The notes under the pieces: model-generated | What the model saw: the letters and a program-made list of their open reading frames with translations, nothing else | What the model was told of the DNA's origin: nothing | The model's database searches: none | Program-made: the position numbers and the translations under genes | Source of the DNA: Tersicoccus sp. Bi-70 | GTDB taxonomy: Bacteria; Actinomycetota; Actinomycetes; Actinomycetales; Micrococcaceae | Assembly (NCBI RefSeq): GCF_001968825.1 | Contig: NZ_MIEU01000002.1 | Location: 620,001-684,000 of the forward strand | DNA length: 64,000 nt | Direction: 5' to 3' | Shown here: in pieces, positions 32,005 through 42,603 of the stretch | How positions within the stretch are numbered: the stretch's first letter is position 1 | Layout: every line of letters starts with the position of its first letter

Positions 32005-34233
32005 ATGGCGGCATTCACGCCGGAGGAGGACTCCGGCCAGGCGGCGCTGCTCGACCTTCCTCCCGCCCGCGGGACGGCGGCGCCGGAACCGGTCGCCGAG
32101 CCGGTCGACATCGCCCGCGTCGTGGTGGACAGCCCGCTGCCGCACCTGGACCGACCCTTCGACTACCGCATCCCCGCCGCGATGAGCGAGACGGTCACCG
32201 TCGGTTGCCGCGTCACCGTGCGCTTCTCGGGCCGGGTCCGCTCCGGGTTCGTGGTGGACCGGGTCCGCGAGCCCGACCCGAGCGGACGGCTCGCCGAGCT
32301 GCAGCGGGTCGACTCGTCCGTCCCCGTCCTCACCACCGAGGTGCTCGAGCTCGCCCGGGACGTCGCCGCCCGCTACGCCGGGGTCACCTGGGACGTGCTG
32401 CGCGCCGCCGTCCCGTCCCGCGTCGCCGCCGTCGAGAAGGCCCTGGACGTGCCCGACGAGCTCCTGCGCTGGTCCAGCGGCGACGAGAGCGCCCTCGGCC
32501 GCGTCGGCGACAGCGGCGCGAGCGCGACGACGGACCCGGACGCGAGCAGCAGACATGCCGGTGACGCGGCAGAGTCCGCCGCGCAGCCCGATACGGCGCC
32601 CGGCGTCGCATCGCAGAGGCCCGACGGCGGCGCACCGGACCCGGCCTTCGCGCCCTATCCGCACGGTGCGGCCTTCCTGGACCATGTGCGGGCCGGCGGT
32701 TCGCCGCGAGCCGTCCTGGACGCCGCCCCCGGTCACGGGCCCCACGCCTGGCCGGAGCTGCTGGCCGCCGCGATCGTCGCCTGTCACGCGTCGGGCCGCA
32801 GCGCGGTGGCCGTCGTCCCCGACCTGCGTGACCTTGCCCGACTGGAGACCGCCCTGGCCGACCGGCTGCCCGCCGGTGCGGTCGTCCGGCTCAGCGCCGA
32901 CGACGGCCCGACGCCCCGGTACCGCAACTACCTGGCCCTGCGCTTCGGGACCGCCCGCGTGGCGATCGGCACCCGGTCCGCCGCCTGGGCGCCCGTGCGC
33001 GATCTCGGCCTGCTGTGCCTGTGGGACGACGGCGACGACTTGCACGTCGAACCGCGGGCGCCGTACCAGCACAGCCGCGAGGTGCTGCTGCTGCGGGCCG
33101 ACCGGGCCGGTGCCGGCGTCCTGCTGGCCGGATCCGGGCGGAGCACCGAGGCCGAGCGTCTGGTCGCCACCGGGTGGGCGCAGCCGCTGAGCCCGGACCG
33201 GGCCACCCGCCGGCGGACCGCCCCGCGCGTCGTCAGCACCGCCGACAGTGTCCAGTCCGCGCGTGACCCCCTCGCCCGGGTTGCCCGGCTCCCGCAGCTC
33301 GCCCACGAGACGGCACGCGCCGCACTGACCCGGGGCCCCGTGCTCGTGCAGGTGGCGCGGACCGGCTACGCTCCCGCGCTGTCCTGTCAGCGGTGCCGCC
33401 AGCCGGCGCGCTGCCCCCACTGCTCGGGCCCGCTCGCGGTGGCCGGTCGGCACGCGCCGCCGGTGTGCCGGTGGTGTCATCGCAGCGCCCCGGCCTACGC
33501 GTGCCCCGTGTGCGGCGCCACCGCCCTGCGGATGATCGCCGTGGGAGCGCTGCGCACCGCCGACGAACTGGGGCGTGCGTTCCCGCAGGTCCCGGTCATC
33601 TCCTCGTCCGGCGACCACATCCGCACGGAAGTGCCGGACGAGCCCGCCCTCGTCGTCGCGACCTCGGGCGCGGAACCGGTCGCGGCCGGCGGGTACGCGG
33701 CCGCCCTACTGCTCGACGGTGACGCGATGCTCGAACGCGAGTCGCTGCGGGCCGCGGAGGAGACCGTGCGGCGCTGGTTCGGCGCGGCCGGACTGGTCCG
33801 GGGCGCCGCCGACGGAGGTGTCGTGGTGGTCACGGCGGGGGAGTCCGCCGCCGTCGCCGCGCTGGTGCGGTGGGATCCGGCCGGGTTCGCCGAGCGGGAG
33901 TACGCGCTGCGGCGGGAGCTGTCACTGCCCCCGGCCGTCCGCGTCGCCGCCGTCACCGGCACCCCGGACTCGGTGCGGGACCTGGTCGAACGAGCCGACC
34001 TGCCGGAGGACTGCCGGGTGATCGGCCCGGTGCCGTTCGTCGGTTCGACTCCGGGACCCGCGCCGGCGGTCGGAACCGAGCCGGGGGAGCGCGAGGAGCG
34101 AGCGCTCGTCTTCTTCTCCTACCGGCACGGGGCGGTCGTCGCCGCCGCACTCAAGGCCTCCCGGGCCCGGCAGTGGGCCGGCAAGCGGGACGCCCCCGCG
34201 CACCTGCGTCTGGACGGCCTCGACCTGGTCTGA
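32005..34233 (+). CDS. priA: Primosomal protein N' (PriA), helicase motifs degenerate
   Basis: A 742-residue replication-restart protein. The 3'-DNA-binding domain (about 30-135) and a zinc-binding cluster with eight Cys between C461 and C503 are present. The ATPase motifs are not: where Walker A (GxGKT) should be there is PGHGPH (about residues 242-247), and the DEAH-type box is replaced by WDDGDD (340-345). It therefore cannot hydrolyse ATP in the usual way, a known trait of actinobacterial PriA. Residues ~155-215 are a low-complexity linker. Confidence 0.93.
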   Translation: MAAFTPEEDSGQAALLDLPPARGTAAPEPVAEPVDIARVVVDSPLPHLDRPFDYRIPAAMSETVTVGCRVTVRFSGRVRSGFVVDRVREPDPSGRLAELQRVDSSVPVLTTEVLELARDVAARYAGVTWDVLRAAVPSRVAAVEKALDVPDELLRWSSGDESALGRVGDSGASATTDPDASSRHAGDAAESAAQPDTAPGVASQRPDGGAPDPAFAPYPHGAAFLDHVRAGGSPRAVLDAAPGHGPHAWPELLAAAIVACHASGRSAVAVVPDLRDLARLETALADRLPAGAVVRLSADDGPTPRYRNYLALRFGTARVAIGTRSAAWAPVRDLGLLCLWDDGDDLHVEPRAPYQHSREVLLLRADRAGAGVLLAGSGRSTEAERLVATGWAQPLSPDRATRRRTAPRVVSTADSVQSARDPLARVARLPQLAHETARAALTRGPVLVQVARTGYAPALSCQRCRQPARCPHCSGPLAVAGRHAPPVCRWCHRSAPAYACPVCGATALRMIAVGALRTADELGRAFPQVPVISSSGDHIRTEVPDEPALVVATSGAEPVAAGGYAAALLLDGDAMLERESLRAAEETVRRWFGAAGLVRGAADGGVVVVTAGESAAVAALVRWDPAGFAEREYALRRELSLPPAVRVAAVTGTPDSVRDLVERADLPEDCRVIGPVPFVGSTPGPAPAVGTEPGEREERALVFFSYRHGAVVAAALKASRARQWAGKRDAPAHLRLDGLDLV

Positions 34234-34281
34234 TGGCGCTCGGTCGGCGAGCTCGGCTCCTGGCGTCCGTCGGCCGTGGTT

Positions 34282-34294
34282 CCGGGAATCCCGG
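34282..34294. terminator. Short hairpin between convergent priA and glycosyltransferase genes
   Basis: CCGGG-AAT-CCCGG forms a 5-bp stem just before the stop of the reverse-strand gene. It is weak; I see no better terminator in the 66-nt gap. Confidence 0.3.
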
Positions 34295-34299
34295 TGGGT

Positions 34300-35433
34300 T
34301 CAGCCCCGGCGACCGAGCCCGAGTCGCGTCAGGACGGACCGGCGTTGCCGATGCCCGGCCCGCTGCCGCACCACGTCCTCGGCCAGGGCCAGCAGGGCGC
34401 GGGCGGAGGCGTCCCAGTCGAAGTCCGCCGCACGTTCCACACCGCGCGACGACGCCGCCGCGAACACCTGCGGGTCCTCGAGCTCACGGACGGCGGCCGC
34501 GACCGCGGCGGGGTCGGTCGGCGGCACGTACCGCACGGCGTCGGCGCCGACCTCCCGGAAGATCGGGATGTCGCTGGCGATCACCGGGGTGCCCTCGGCC
34601 ATCGCCTCGACCAGCGGCAGCCCGTAGCCCTCCGCCTGCGAGAGGGTGACCAGCGCCGTGCACCGGTGCAGCTGGTCCGTGTACTCCTCGTCGCTGACCC
34701 CGTCGTGGAAGACGACGTCCGACCCCGCCGGCACCGCCGCGGTCAGCTCGCGCTTCCGGACGGGAGGCACCCGGCTGAGCAGGTGCAGGGTGTACCCGGG
34801 CAGGTGCTCCATGGCCGCGATCAGCGTCTCGACGTTCTTGTACGGCAGGAACGCGCCCATGTAGACGAGCGAGCGCTCCGGTGCCGTGCCCGGGTCACGC
34901 GGACCCGACGACGCCGCCGGCTGCGGGGCGTTGCCGATCACGGTGACCGGGCGCCGGGTGAGTCGCAGGCGGGCGATGGCGTCCGCGGTGGTCGCGCTGA
35001 CCGTGGCGACGGCATCGGCCCGGTTCAGCAGCACCCGCTGCGGCCAGTAGGCGCGGTGGTAGAGCCGCCACAGCAGCCGCACCGGTGCGGGCAGGAAGCC
35101 CGGTGGGGTGGGGTGCTCGTAGTAGATGGTGTCGTGCAGCGTGAGGATCAGCCCGTACCGGCGCCCGGCGCTGCCCATCGTCTGCATCGGGCAGAACACG
35201 ACGTCGGGCTTCAGCCGGTTGACCGTTCCGGCGATCAGCAGCTCGGCGGGGGAGAGGGGACTGCTCACCTTCACCCACGGCACGTCCGGCAGCAGCTCGA
35301 GCTGCCGCTCGTCGTGGATGAGCATGACGACGTCGGTGTGCCGGGACAGGGCAGCGATCAGGCTCGCCCCGTAGCGGCTGATGCCGTCGTGCCGCCCGAT
35401 CCGGGTGAACCGCGCGTCGACCAGCAGCCTCAT
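34300..35433 (-). CDS. Glycosyltransferase family 4 (GT-B) protein
   Basis: A 377-residue glycosyltransferase. The N-terminal half begins LLVDARFTRIGRHDGISRYGASLI with the glycine-containing acceptor loop; the C-terminal half has LVYMGAFLPYKNVETLI and the E268-x7-E276 motif (AEGYGLPLVEAMAEG) that binds the nucleotide sugar. No membrane helix. It is last in a three-gene reverse operon, overlapping the hydrolase by 4 nt. Sugar and acceptor are unknown; cell-surface glycan or small-molecule glycosylation are both possible. Confidence 0.9.
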   Translation of the reverse strand: MRLLVDARFTRIGRHDGISRYGASLIAALSRHTDVVMLIHDERQLELLPDVPWVKVSSPLSPAELLIAGTVNRLKPDVVFCPMQTMGSAGRRYGLILTLHDTIYYEHPTPPGFLPAPVRLLWRLYHRAYWPQRVLLNRADAVATVSATTADAIARLRLTRRPVTVIGNAPQPAASSGPRDPGTAPERSLVYMGAFLPYKNVETLIAAMEHLPGYTLHLLSRVPPVRKRELTAAVPAGSDVVFHDGVSDEEYTDQLHRCTALVTLSQAEGYGLPLVEAMAEGTPVIASDIPIFREVGADAVRYVPPTDPAAVAAAVRELEDPQVFAAASSRGVERAADFDWDASARALLALAEDVVRQRAGHRQRRSVLTRLGLGRRG

Positions 35434-36413
35434 GATGCCGCCCCCGTCGTCCTGCCGGACGATGTCCCGGCCTCCGCGCTGCCGCCCGGACGCGGCGGCG
35501 CGTCCGCCGCGGGATGCCGGTCCAGGAAATCGGCGATCAGCCCCGCCACCAGCTCCGGCGTCTCGTAGTGGGTCAGATGCCCCACGCCGGCGATCACCGA
35601 CAGCTCGGAACCGGGCAGCAGGGCGTGCAGCCGATGCTGCGTGTCCAGCGGCGCGATGTCGTCCGCGTCGCCCGCGATCAGCTGGACGGGCAGGCGCAGC
35701 CGGTCGGCCACCTCCGTGACGGTGCCGGTCACGGACGCGGTGAACGCCTCCTGCACGACCCGACGGTCGGCGAACGCGCTGAAGTAGCGCCGGTGCTGGT
35801 CATGGATGAACCGGCGCAGCGCCGGGTCCTTCGTCGTCGCCATCACCTCGCTCATCACCCGCACGATGATCCGGTTGCGCAGCAGCGCCTGGCCGACGGG
35901 CTCGGGCAGGCGGGCCCCGGCGGCGTAGTACAGCTGGGCCAGCCGGGACATCAGCGCCTGCGGTCCCTCCAGGGCCGGGGCGGCGATCGGGTTGATCAGG
36001 GTCAGGGTGCTGAAGGCGTCGGGTCCGGCGGCGACGGCGTGCGCCGCGACGATCGAGCCGAACGAGTGGCCGACCAGGGCCGGGGCTTGCCCGTCGCCGA
36101 CCGCCTCGGCGACGAGACGGACGAAGCGGGCGTAGGAGGCGACGTCGTGCCGGCCGGCCAGCGCGTCCGCCGCCCCGAAACCGGGCAGGTCCGGCACGAC
36201 GATCCGCAGGCCGGGGGATGCCTCGGCCAGGGCCGCCGCGATGCCGGCGAGACCGTGGTGATCGCCGCGAAAGCCGTGCACCAGCAGCACCGTCCGCGAC
36301 GGATCACGGCGACCGCTGCGGTGCGGGTTTCCCGGCTCCGCCGGGTGCTCGTACCACCACACCGGGGCACGCCGACCGTCCGGCAGAATCACGGTCTCCC
36401 GCCGGCCGCTCAT
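35430..36413 (-). CDS. Alpha/beta-fold hydrolase
   Basis: A 327-residue alpha/beta hydrolase. The oxyanion region is LLVHGFRGDHHG, the nucleophile is S117 in LVGHSFGS, the acid is in GDADDIAP (D249-D252) and the histidine is H279 in GVGHLTHYE. The cap region (about 145-225) is helical. No signal peptide. ATG 36413 overlaps the aldo/keto reductase stop by 4 nt and its own stop overlaps the glycosyltransferase start, so all three are co-translated. The C-terminal tail is Gly/Pro-rich. Substrate unknown. Confidence 0.9.
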   Translation of the reverse strand: MSGRRETVILPDGRRAPVWWYEHPAEPGNPHRSGRRDPSRTVLLVHGFRGDHHGLAGIAAALAEASPGLRIVVPDLPGFGAADALAGRHDVASYARFVRLVAEAVGDGQAPALVGHSFGSIVAAHAVAAGPDAFSTLTLINPIAAPALEGPQALMSRLAQLYYAAGARLPEPVGQALLRNRIIVRVMSEVMATTKDPALRRFIHDQHRRYFSAFADRRVVQEAFTASVTGTVTEVADRLRLPVQLIAGDADDIAPLDTQHRLHALLPGSELSVIAGVGHLTHYETPELVAGLIADFLDRHPAADAPPRPGGSAEAGTSSGRTTGAAS

Positions 36414-37270
36414 CGGACCGACTCCGGATCCGGGCCGCCGCGTTCGCTGCGATCCAGGGCGGCGATGCGCTGCATCGTCTCGTCGTCGAGCCGGAAGGAG
36501 AAGAGATCGACGTTCTGCTCGATCCGCGCCCGGCTGCTGGCCTTCGGGATGACGACGCTGCCGCGCTGCAGGTGCCAGCGCAGGATCAGCTGGGCGATGG
36601 AGACGCCGAGCGGCCCCGCGATCGAGGCGAGCTCCGCGTCGTGCAGGCAGGCGCCCCGGCCGAGCGGGCTCCAGGCGACGGTCGCGATGCGATGCGCGGC
36701 GTGGAAGGCGAGAAGTTCGTCCTGCTGCAGATAGGGGTGCAGTTCCACCTGGTTCACGGCGGGGACGACGTCGGTCTCGGCGAGCAGCCGCTCCAGCTGG
36801 GCAACGGTGAAGTTGCTCACGCCGATGCTGCGCACCGCACCCTCGTGGTAGAGGCTCTCCAGCTGCCGCCAGGCGTGCACGTACCGGTCGGCGGAGGGCA
36901 CGGGCCAGTGGATGAGGTACTGGTCGACGGTCGTCAGCCCCAGCGCGTCCCGCGACTGGACCAAGGCGGCCCGGGCGTCGTCGTGCCGGTCGTTCCACAG
37001 CTTCGTCGTGACGAACACGTCCTCCCGGTCGAGCCGGAAGTCGCCCACCTCGGACGTCGCCTCCCGCACCGCGGCGCCGACACCGGCCTCGTTCCGGTAG
37101 AGCGCCGCCGTGTCGACGTGCCGGTACCCCGCCTCGAACGCGGAGCCGACCAGCTCGGCGGTGTGCTCCGCGGGCACCTGGAAGGTGCCGAAGCCGACGG
37201 TGGGCATCCTGACGCCGTTGTTCAGGGTGATCTCACGGGTCACGGGGACCGGAGGGAGGGCTGAACTCAT
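36410..37270 (-). CDS. Aldo/keto reductase
   Basis: A 286-residue NADPH-dependent reductase of the AKR superfamily (prostaglandin F synthase / 2,5-diketogluconate reductase-like). The catalytic tetrad is complete: D53, Y58 (DTAALYRNE), K90 (TTKLW) and H121 (IHWPVP). The NADP-binding end IPKASSRARIEQN is present. ATG 37270 is chosen over a longer open frame because it gives the standard N terminus and has a TAGAGT box 7 nt before it. First gene of the reverse operon. Confidence 0.93.
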   Translation of the reverse strand: MSSALPPVPVTREITLNNGVRMPTVGFGTFQVPAEHTAELVGSAFEAGYRHVDTAALYRNEAGVGAAVREATSEVGDFRLDREDVFVTTKLWNDRHDDARAALVQSRDALGLTTVDQYLIHWPVPSADRYVHAWRQLESLYHEGAVRSIGVSNFTVAQLERLLAETDVVPAVNQVELHPYLQQDELLAFHAAHRIATVAWSPLGRGACLHDAELASIAGPLGVSIAQLILRWHLQRGSVVIPKASSRARIEQNVDLFSFRLDDETMQRIAALDRSERGGPDPESVR

Positions 37271-37277
37271 GGCCACG

Positions 37278-37283
37278 ACTCTA
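37278..37283 (-). promoter_or_regulatory. -10 box for the reverse operon, probable leaderless promoter
   Basis: TAGAGT on the reverse strand ends 7 nt before ATG 37270, so the transcript would begin at or within a base of the start codon. Confidence 0.45.
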
Positions 37284-37335
37284 TCCGTGCACGTGGACGG
37301 CGTATTCGTGGGACGCTGCGACACGGCGGCTGCGG

Positions 37336-37379
37336 TTGCGTCCTCGTCGTCTTGACTCCAAGATGTGGTGGGGACCACA
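37336..37379 (+). promoter_or_regulatory. glpF promoter with overlapping palindromic operator
   Basis: TTGCGT (37336-37341) and CAAGAT (37359-37364) are spaced by 17 nt and predict a start near 37371. TGTGGT-GGGG-ACCACA at 37364-37379 is a perfect interrupted palindrome centred on that start, a classic repressor position. The regulator is not in this window. Confidence 0.45.
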
Positions 37380-37427
37380 CCGGTTTCTCATCCCACCGGC
37401 ACCACGGGGATGTCCGTTCCACCCCGC

Positions 37428-37455
37428 GCACGCCGGACGACGTCGTCCGGCGTGC
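37428..37455 (+). promoter_or_regulatory. Perfect 28-bp palindrome (leader hairpin) before glpF
   Basis: Two 14-nt arms meet with no gap (GCACGCCGGACGAC then its reverse complement). In RNA this folds to a stem of about 12 bp, ending 12 nt before the AAGGAG at 37467-37472. It may be an attenuator, a stability element or a second operator; no U-tract follows. Confidence 0.6.
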
Positions 37456-37478
37456 CCGCTTCCACGAAGGAGTCAACG

Positions 37479-38225
37479 GTGTCACCACAAGCATTCGTGG
37501 CCGAGCTGATCGGCACCACGCTGCTGCTGCTGCTCGGCTGCGGCGTCGTCGCGAACGTCGCCCTCGCCCGCACCAAGGGCAACGGTGGCGGCTTCCTGAT
37601 GGTCAACTTCGGCTGGGGTCTGGCGGTGTTCGCCGGTGTGTACGCGGCGGCCGCCTCCGGGGCGCACCTGAACTTCGCGGTCACCGTCGGGCTCTGGGTC
37701 AACCCGGACACCGCGACCTTCGCCCCCGGCATCGACAAGACGTTCGGCAACGCCCTGCTCTACCTGCTCGCGCAGATGATCGGCTCGATCCTCGGCGCCG
37801 TCCTCACCTGGGCCGCCTACAAGCAGCACTTCGACGAGGAGCCGGACCCGGCCAACAAGCTCGGCGTGTTCGCCACCGGGCCGGCCATCCGCAACACCGC
37901 GTGGAACCTGATCACCGAGATCATCGGCACCTTCGTGCTCGTGCTCGTCATCGTCAGCTTCGGCAACAACCCGAGCGGCCTCGGCCCGCTGGCCGTCGCC
38001 CTGCTCGTCGTCGGCATCGGCGCGTCCCTCGGTGGCCCCACCGGTTACGCGATCAACCCGAACCGTGACCTCGGCCCCCGCATCGCCCACGCCTTCCTGC
38101 CGATCAAGGGCAAGGGCTCCAGCGACTGGGGCTACGCGTGGATCCCGGTCGCCGGCCCGATCATCGGCGGCATCCTCGGCGGTCTGATCGCCCCGCTCGT
38201 CCACGTCGCCGTCGCCGCGGCCTGA
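37479..38225 (+). CDS. glpF: Glycerol facilitator (MIP family) with variant NPA motifs
   Basis: A 248-residue, six-helix aquaglyceroporin that lets glycerol diffuse inward. The two pore half-helices are [12 protein letters not shown] and [12 protein letters not shown]: the first NPA is N65-F66-A67 and the second is N193-P194-N195, with the glycerol-channel Asp/Arg (R196, D197) kept. Both asparagines at the pore centre remain. GTG 37479 follows AAGGAG. Immediately upstream of glpK, 40 nt apart, which fixes the physiological role. Confidence 0.92.
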   Translation: MSPQAFVAELIGTTLLLLLGCGVVANVALARTKGNGGGFLMVNFGWGLAVFAGVYAAAASGAHLNFAVTVGLWVNPDTATFAPGIDKTFGNALLYLLAQMIGSILGAVLTWAAYKQHFDEEPDPANKLGVFATGPAIRNTAWNLITEIIGTFVLVLVIVSFGNNPSGLGPLAVALLVVGIGASLGGPTGYAINPNRDLGPRIAHAFLPIKGKGSSDWGYAWIPVAGPIIGGILGGLIAPLVHVAVAAA

Positions 38226-38265
38226 GCCGCAACCCACCGTTCACCACCCACGACAGGAGTCACTC

Positions 38266-39780
38266 ATGGCCGACTACGTTCTGGCGATCGACCAGGGCAC
38301 CACGTCCTCCCGCGCCATCGTGTTCGACAAGTCCGGTAGCATCGTCTCCACCGGCCAGCTCGAGCACGAGCAGATCTTCCCCCGTGCCGGATGGGTCGAG
38401 CACGACCCGGAGGAGATCTGGACCAACGTCCGCGAGGTCATCGGCATCGCGCTCAGCCGCGCGAACCTGACCCGGCACGACATCGCCGCCGTCGGCATCA
38501 CCAACCAGCGGGAGACCGCGGTGGTGTGGGACAAGAACACGGGCAAGCCCATCTACAACGCGATCGTCTGGCAGGACACCCGCACGCAGAAGATCGTCGA
38601 CGAGCTCGCCGCCGACGGGGGCGTCGAGCGCTTCAAGGACAAGGTCGGCCTCCCGCTGGCCACCTACTTCTCCGGCACCAAGGTCAAGTGGATCCTCGAC
38701 AACGTCGACGGGGCCCGCGAGAAGGCCGAGGCCGGGGACCTGCTGTTCGGCAACACCGACAGCTGGGTGGTGTGGAACCTGACCGGCGGCACCGACGGCG
38801 GCGTGCACATCACCGACGTCACCAACGCCTCCCGCACCATGTTCATGGACCTCGCGTCCCTGTCCTGGGACCAGGAGATCCTCGACGCGTTCGGGGTGCC
38901 CGCCTCGATGCTGCCGGAGATCAAGTCCTCCTCCGAGGAGTACGGCACGGTGCACAGCTCGCAGCTGCTGCGCGAGACGCCGGTCGCCGGCATCCTCGGC
39001 GACCAGCAGGCGGCGACCTTCGGGCAGGCGGCGTTCGAGAAGGGCGGCGCCAAGAACACCTACGGCACCGGCAACTTCCTGATCGTCAACACCGGCGAGG
39101 AGATCGTCAAGTCGAAGAACGGGCTGCTGACCACGGTCTGCTACAAGCTCGGCGACGCCAAGCCGGTCTACGCGCTCGAGGGTTCCATCGCCGTCACCGG
39201 ATCCCTGATCCAGTGGCTGCGCGACAACCTGGGCCTGATCAAGACGGCGCCCGAGGTGGAGGAGCTCGCCCGCACGGTCGAGGACAACGGCGGCGTGTAC
39301 GTGGTGCCGGCGTTCTCGGGCCTGTTCGCCCCGTACTGGCGCGGTGACGCGCGCGGCGCCATCGTCGGCCTGACCCGGTACGTGAACAAGGGCCACATCG
39401 CCCGTGCGGCGCTGGAGGCCACGGCCTTCCAGACCCGCGAGGTGCTCGACGCCGCCAACGCGGACGCCGGGGTCGACATGGAGGACCTGCGGGTCGACGG
39501 CGGCATGGTCGCCAACGACGCCCTGATGCAGTTCCAGGCCGACATCCTCGGCATCCCGGTGGTCCGGCCGAAGGTCGTCGAGACGACGGCGCTCGGTGCC
39601 GCCTACGCGGCGGGCCTGGCGGTCGGGTTCTGGCAGAGCACGGACGACGTGACCGCCAACTGGGCCGAGGACAAGCGCTGGGAGCCGCAGATGGACGCCT
39701 CCGAGCGCGACCGTCAGATGCGGCTGTGGAAGAAGGCCGTCACGAAGACCTTCGACTGGGTCGACGACGACGTCCAGTAG
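38266..39780 (+). CDS. glpK: Glycerol kinase
   Basis: A 504-residue FGGY-family kinase that traps glycerol as glycerol-3-phosphate. Signatures are [15 protein letters not shown] (phosphate binding), [36 protein letters not shown] and [22 protein letters not shown] 38266 follows ACAGGAGT. It is not followed by glpD; a long terminator comes next. Confidence 0.97.
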   Translation: MADYVLAIDQGTTSSRAIVFDKSGSIVSTGQLEHEQIFPRAGWVEHDPEEIWTNVREVIGIALSRANLTRHDIAAVGITNQRETAVVWDKNTGKPIYNAIVWQDTRTQKIVDELAADGGVERFKDKVGLPLATYFSGTKVKWILDNVDGAREKAEAGDLLFGNTDSWVVWNLTGGTDGGVHITDVTNASRTMFMDLASLSWDQEILDAFGVPASMLPEIKSSSEEYGTVHSSQLLRETPVAGILGDQQAATFGQAAFEKGGAKNTYGTGNFLIVNTGEEIVKSKNGLLTTVCYKLGDAKPVYALEGSIAVTGSLIQWLRDNLGLIKTAPEVEELARTVEDNGGVYVVPAFSGLFAPYWRGDARGAIVGLTRYVNKGHIARAALEATAFQTREVLDAANADAGVDMEDLRVDGGMVANDALMQFQADILGIPVVRPKVVETTALGAAYAAGLAVGFWQSTDDVTANWAEDKRWEPQMDASERDRQMRLWKKAVTKTFDWVDDDVQ

Positions 39781-39792
39781 CAGCGACGTGAT

Positions 39793-39833
39793 GCGGCTCG
39801 GCACCGGGGCTCGACGCCCCGGTGCCGGGCCGC
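39793..39833 (+). terminator. glpK terminator hairpin
   Basis: A stem of about 18 bp (12-bp perfect core at 39799-39810 and 39816-39827, loop TCGAC, extended outward with one G-U pair) lies 12 nt after the glpK stop. Confidence 0.8.
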
Positions 39834-39838
39834 TGCGC

Positions 39839-39844
39839 TACCAT
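39839..39844 (+). promoter_or_regulatory. -10 box of the leuS leader transcript
   Basis: TACCAT lies just past the glpK terminator and ends 7 nt before ATG 39852, so the transcript would start at or one base before the leader peptide's start codon. Confidence 0.5.
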
Positions 39845-39851
39845 GGACGAC

Positions 39852-39872
39852 ATGCCGTTCCGACTTCTCTAG
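39852..39872 (+). CDS. Leucine leader peptide of leuS (MPFRLL)
   Basis: A six-codon open frame, ATG CCG TTC CGA CTT CTC TAG, ends in two consecutive leucine codons; CTT is rare in this genome. It begins at the predicted transcript start, so it could be translated without a ribosome binding site, and is followed by mutually exclusive RNA pairings and a U-tract terminator. These are the parts of a classical attenuator that senses charged tRNA-Leu. Not verified by conservation. Confidence 0.6.
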   Translation: MPFRLL

Positions 39873-39874
39873 AG

Positions 39875-39951
39875 GCTGTGCCGACGGGGCCTGCATGACT
39901 GCAGCGCCGTCACGTCAGGCACAGCGGCCCCTTGCTCAGCGAGGGGCTTTT
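39875..39951 (+). terminator. leuS transcription attenuator
   Basis: The terminator is GCCCCTTGC (39927-39935), loop TCA, GCGAGGGGC (39939-39947), then TTTT (39948-39951). Segment A GCTGTGCC (39875-39882) complements C GGCACAGC (39918-39925). Segment B GGGGCC (39886-39891) complements GGCCCC (39926-39931), the 5' arm of the terminator. A ribosome stalled at the leucine codons would cover A and free B to break the terminator. Confidence 0.65.
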
Positions 39952-40026
39952 GTGTGTCCGGGCCCGGAACGGGGCCCGCACAGAGTCGTCGAACCACCCG
40001 TCGATCCCCGGAGGACTGAGACCAGC

Positions 40027-42564
<2,538 letters not shown>

Positions 42565-42603
42565 TCCGCCGGACGTGGTCGGCAGCCGGCGGGAGCGATT
42601 CGC

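Noticed and set aside
39895-40026. Extension of leuS to an upstream ATG
   Set aside because: The region holds the attenuator and U-tract terminator, and a good ribosome binding site precedes GTG 40027.
39840-40026. T-box riboswitch before leuS
   Set aside because: No T-box consensus (UGGNACCGCG type) or specifier stem is present; the leader peptide model explains the region better.
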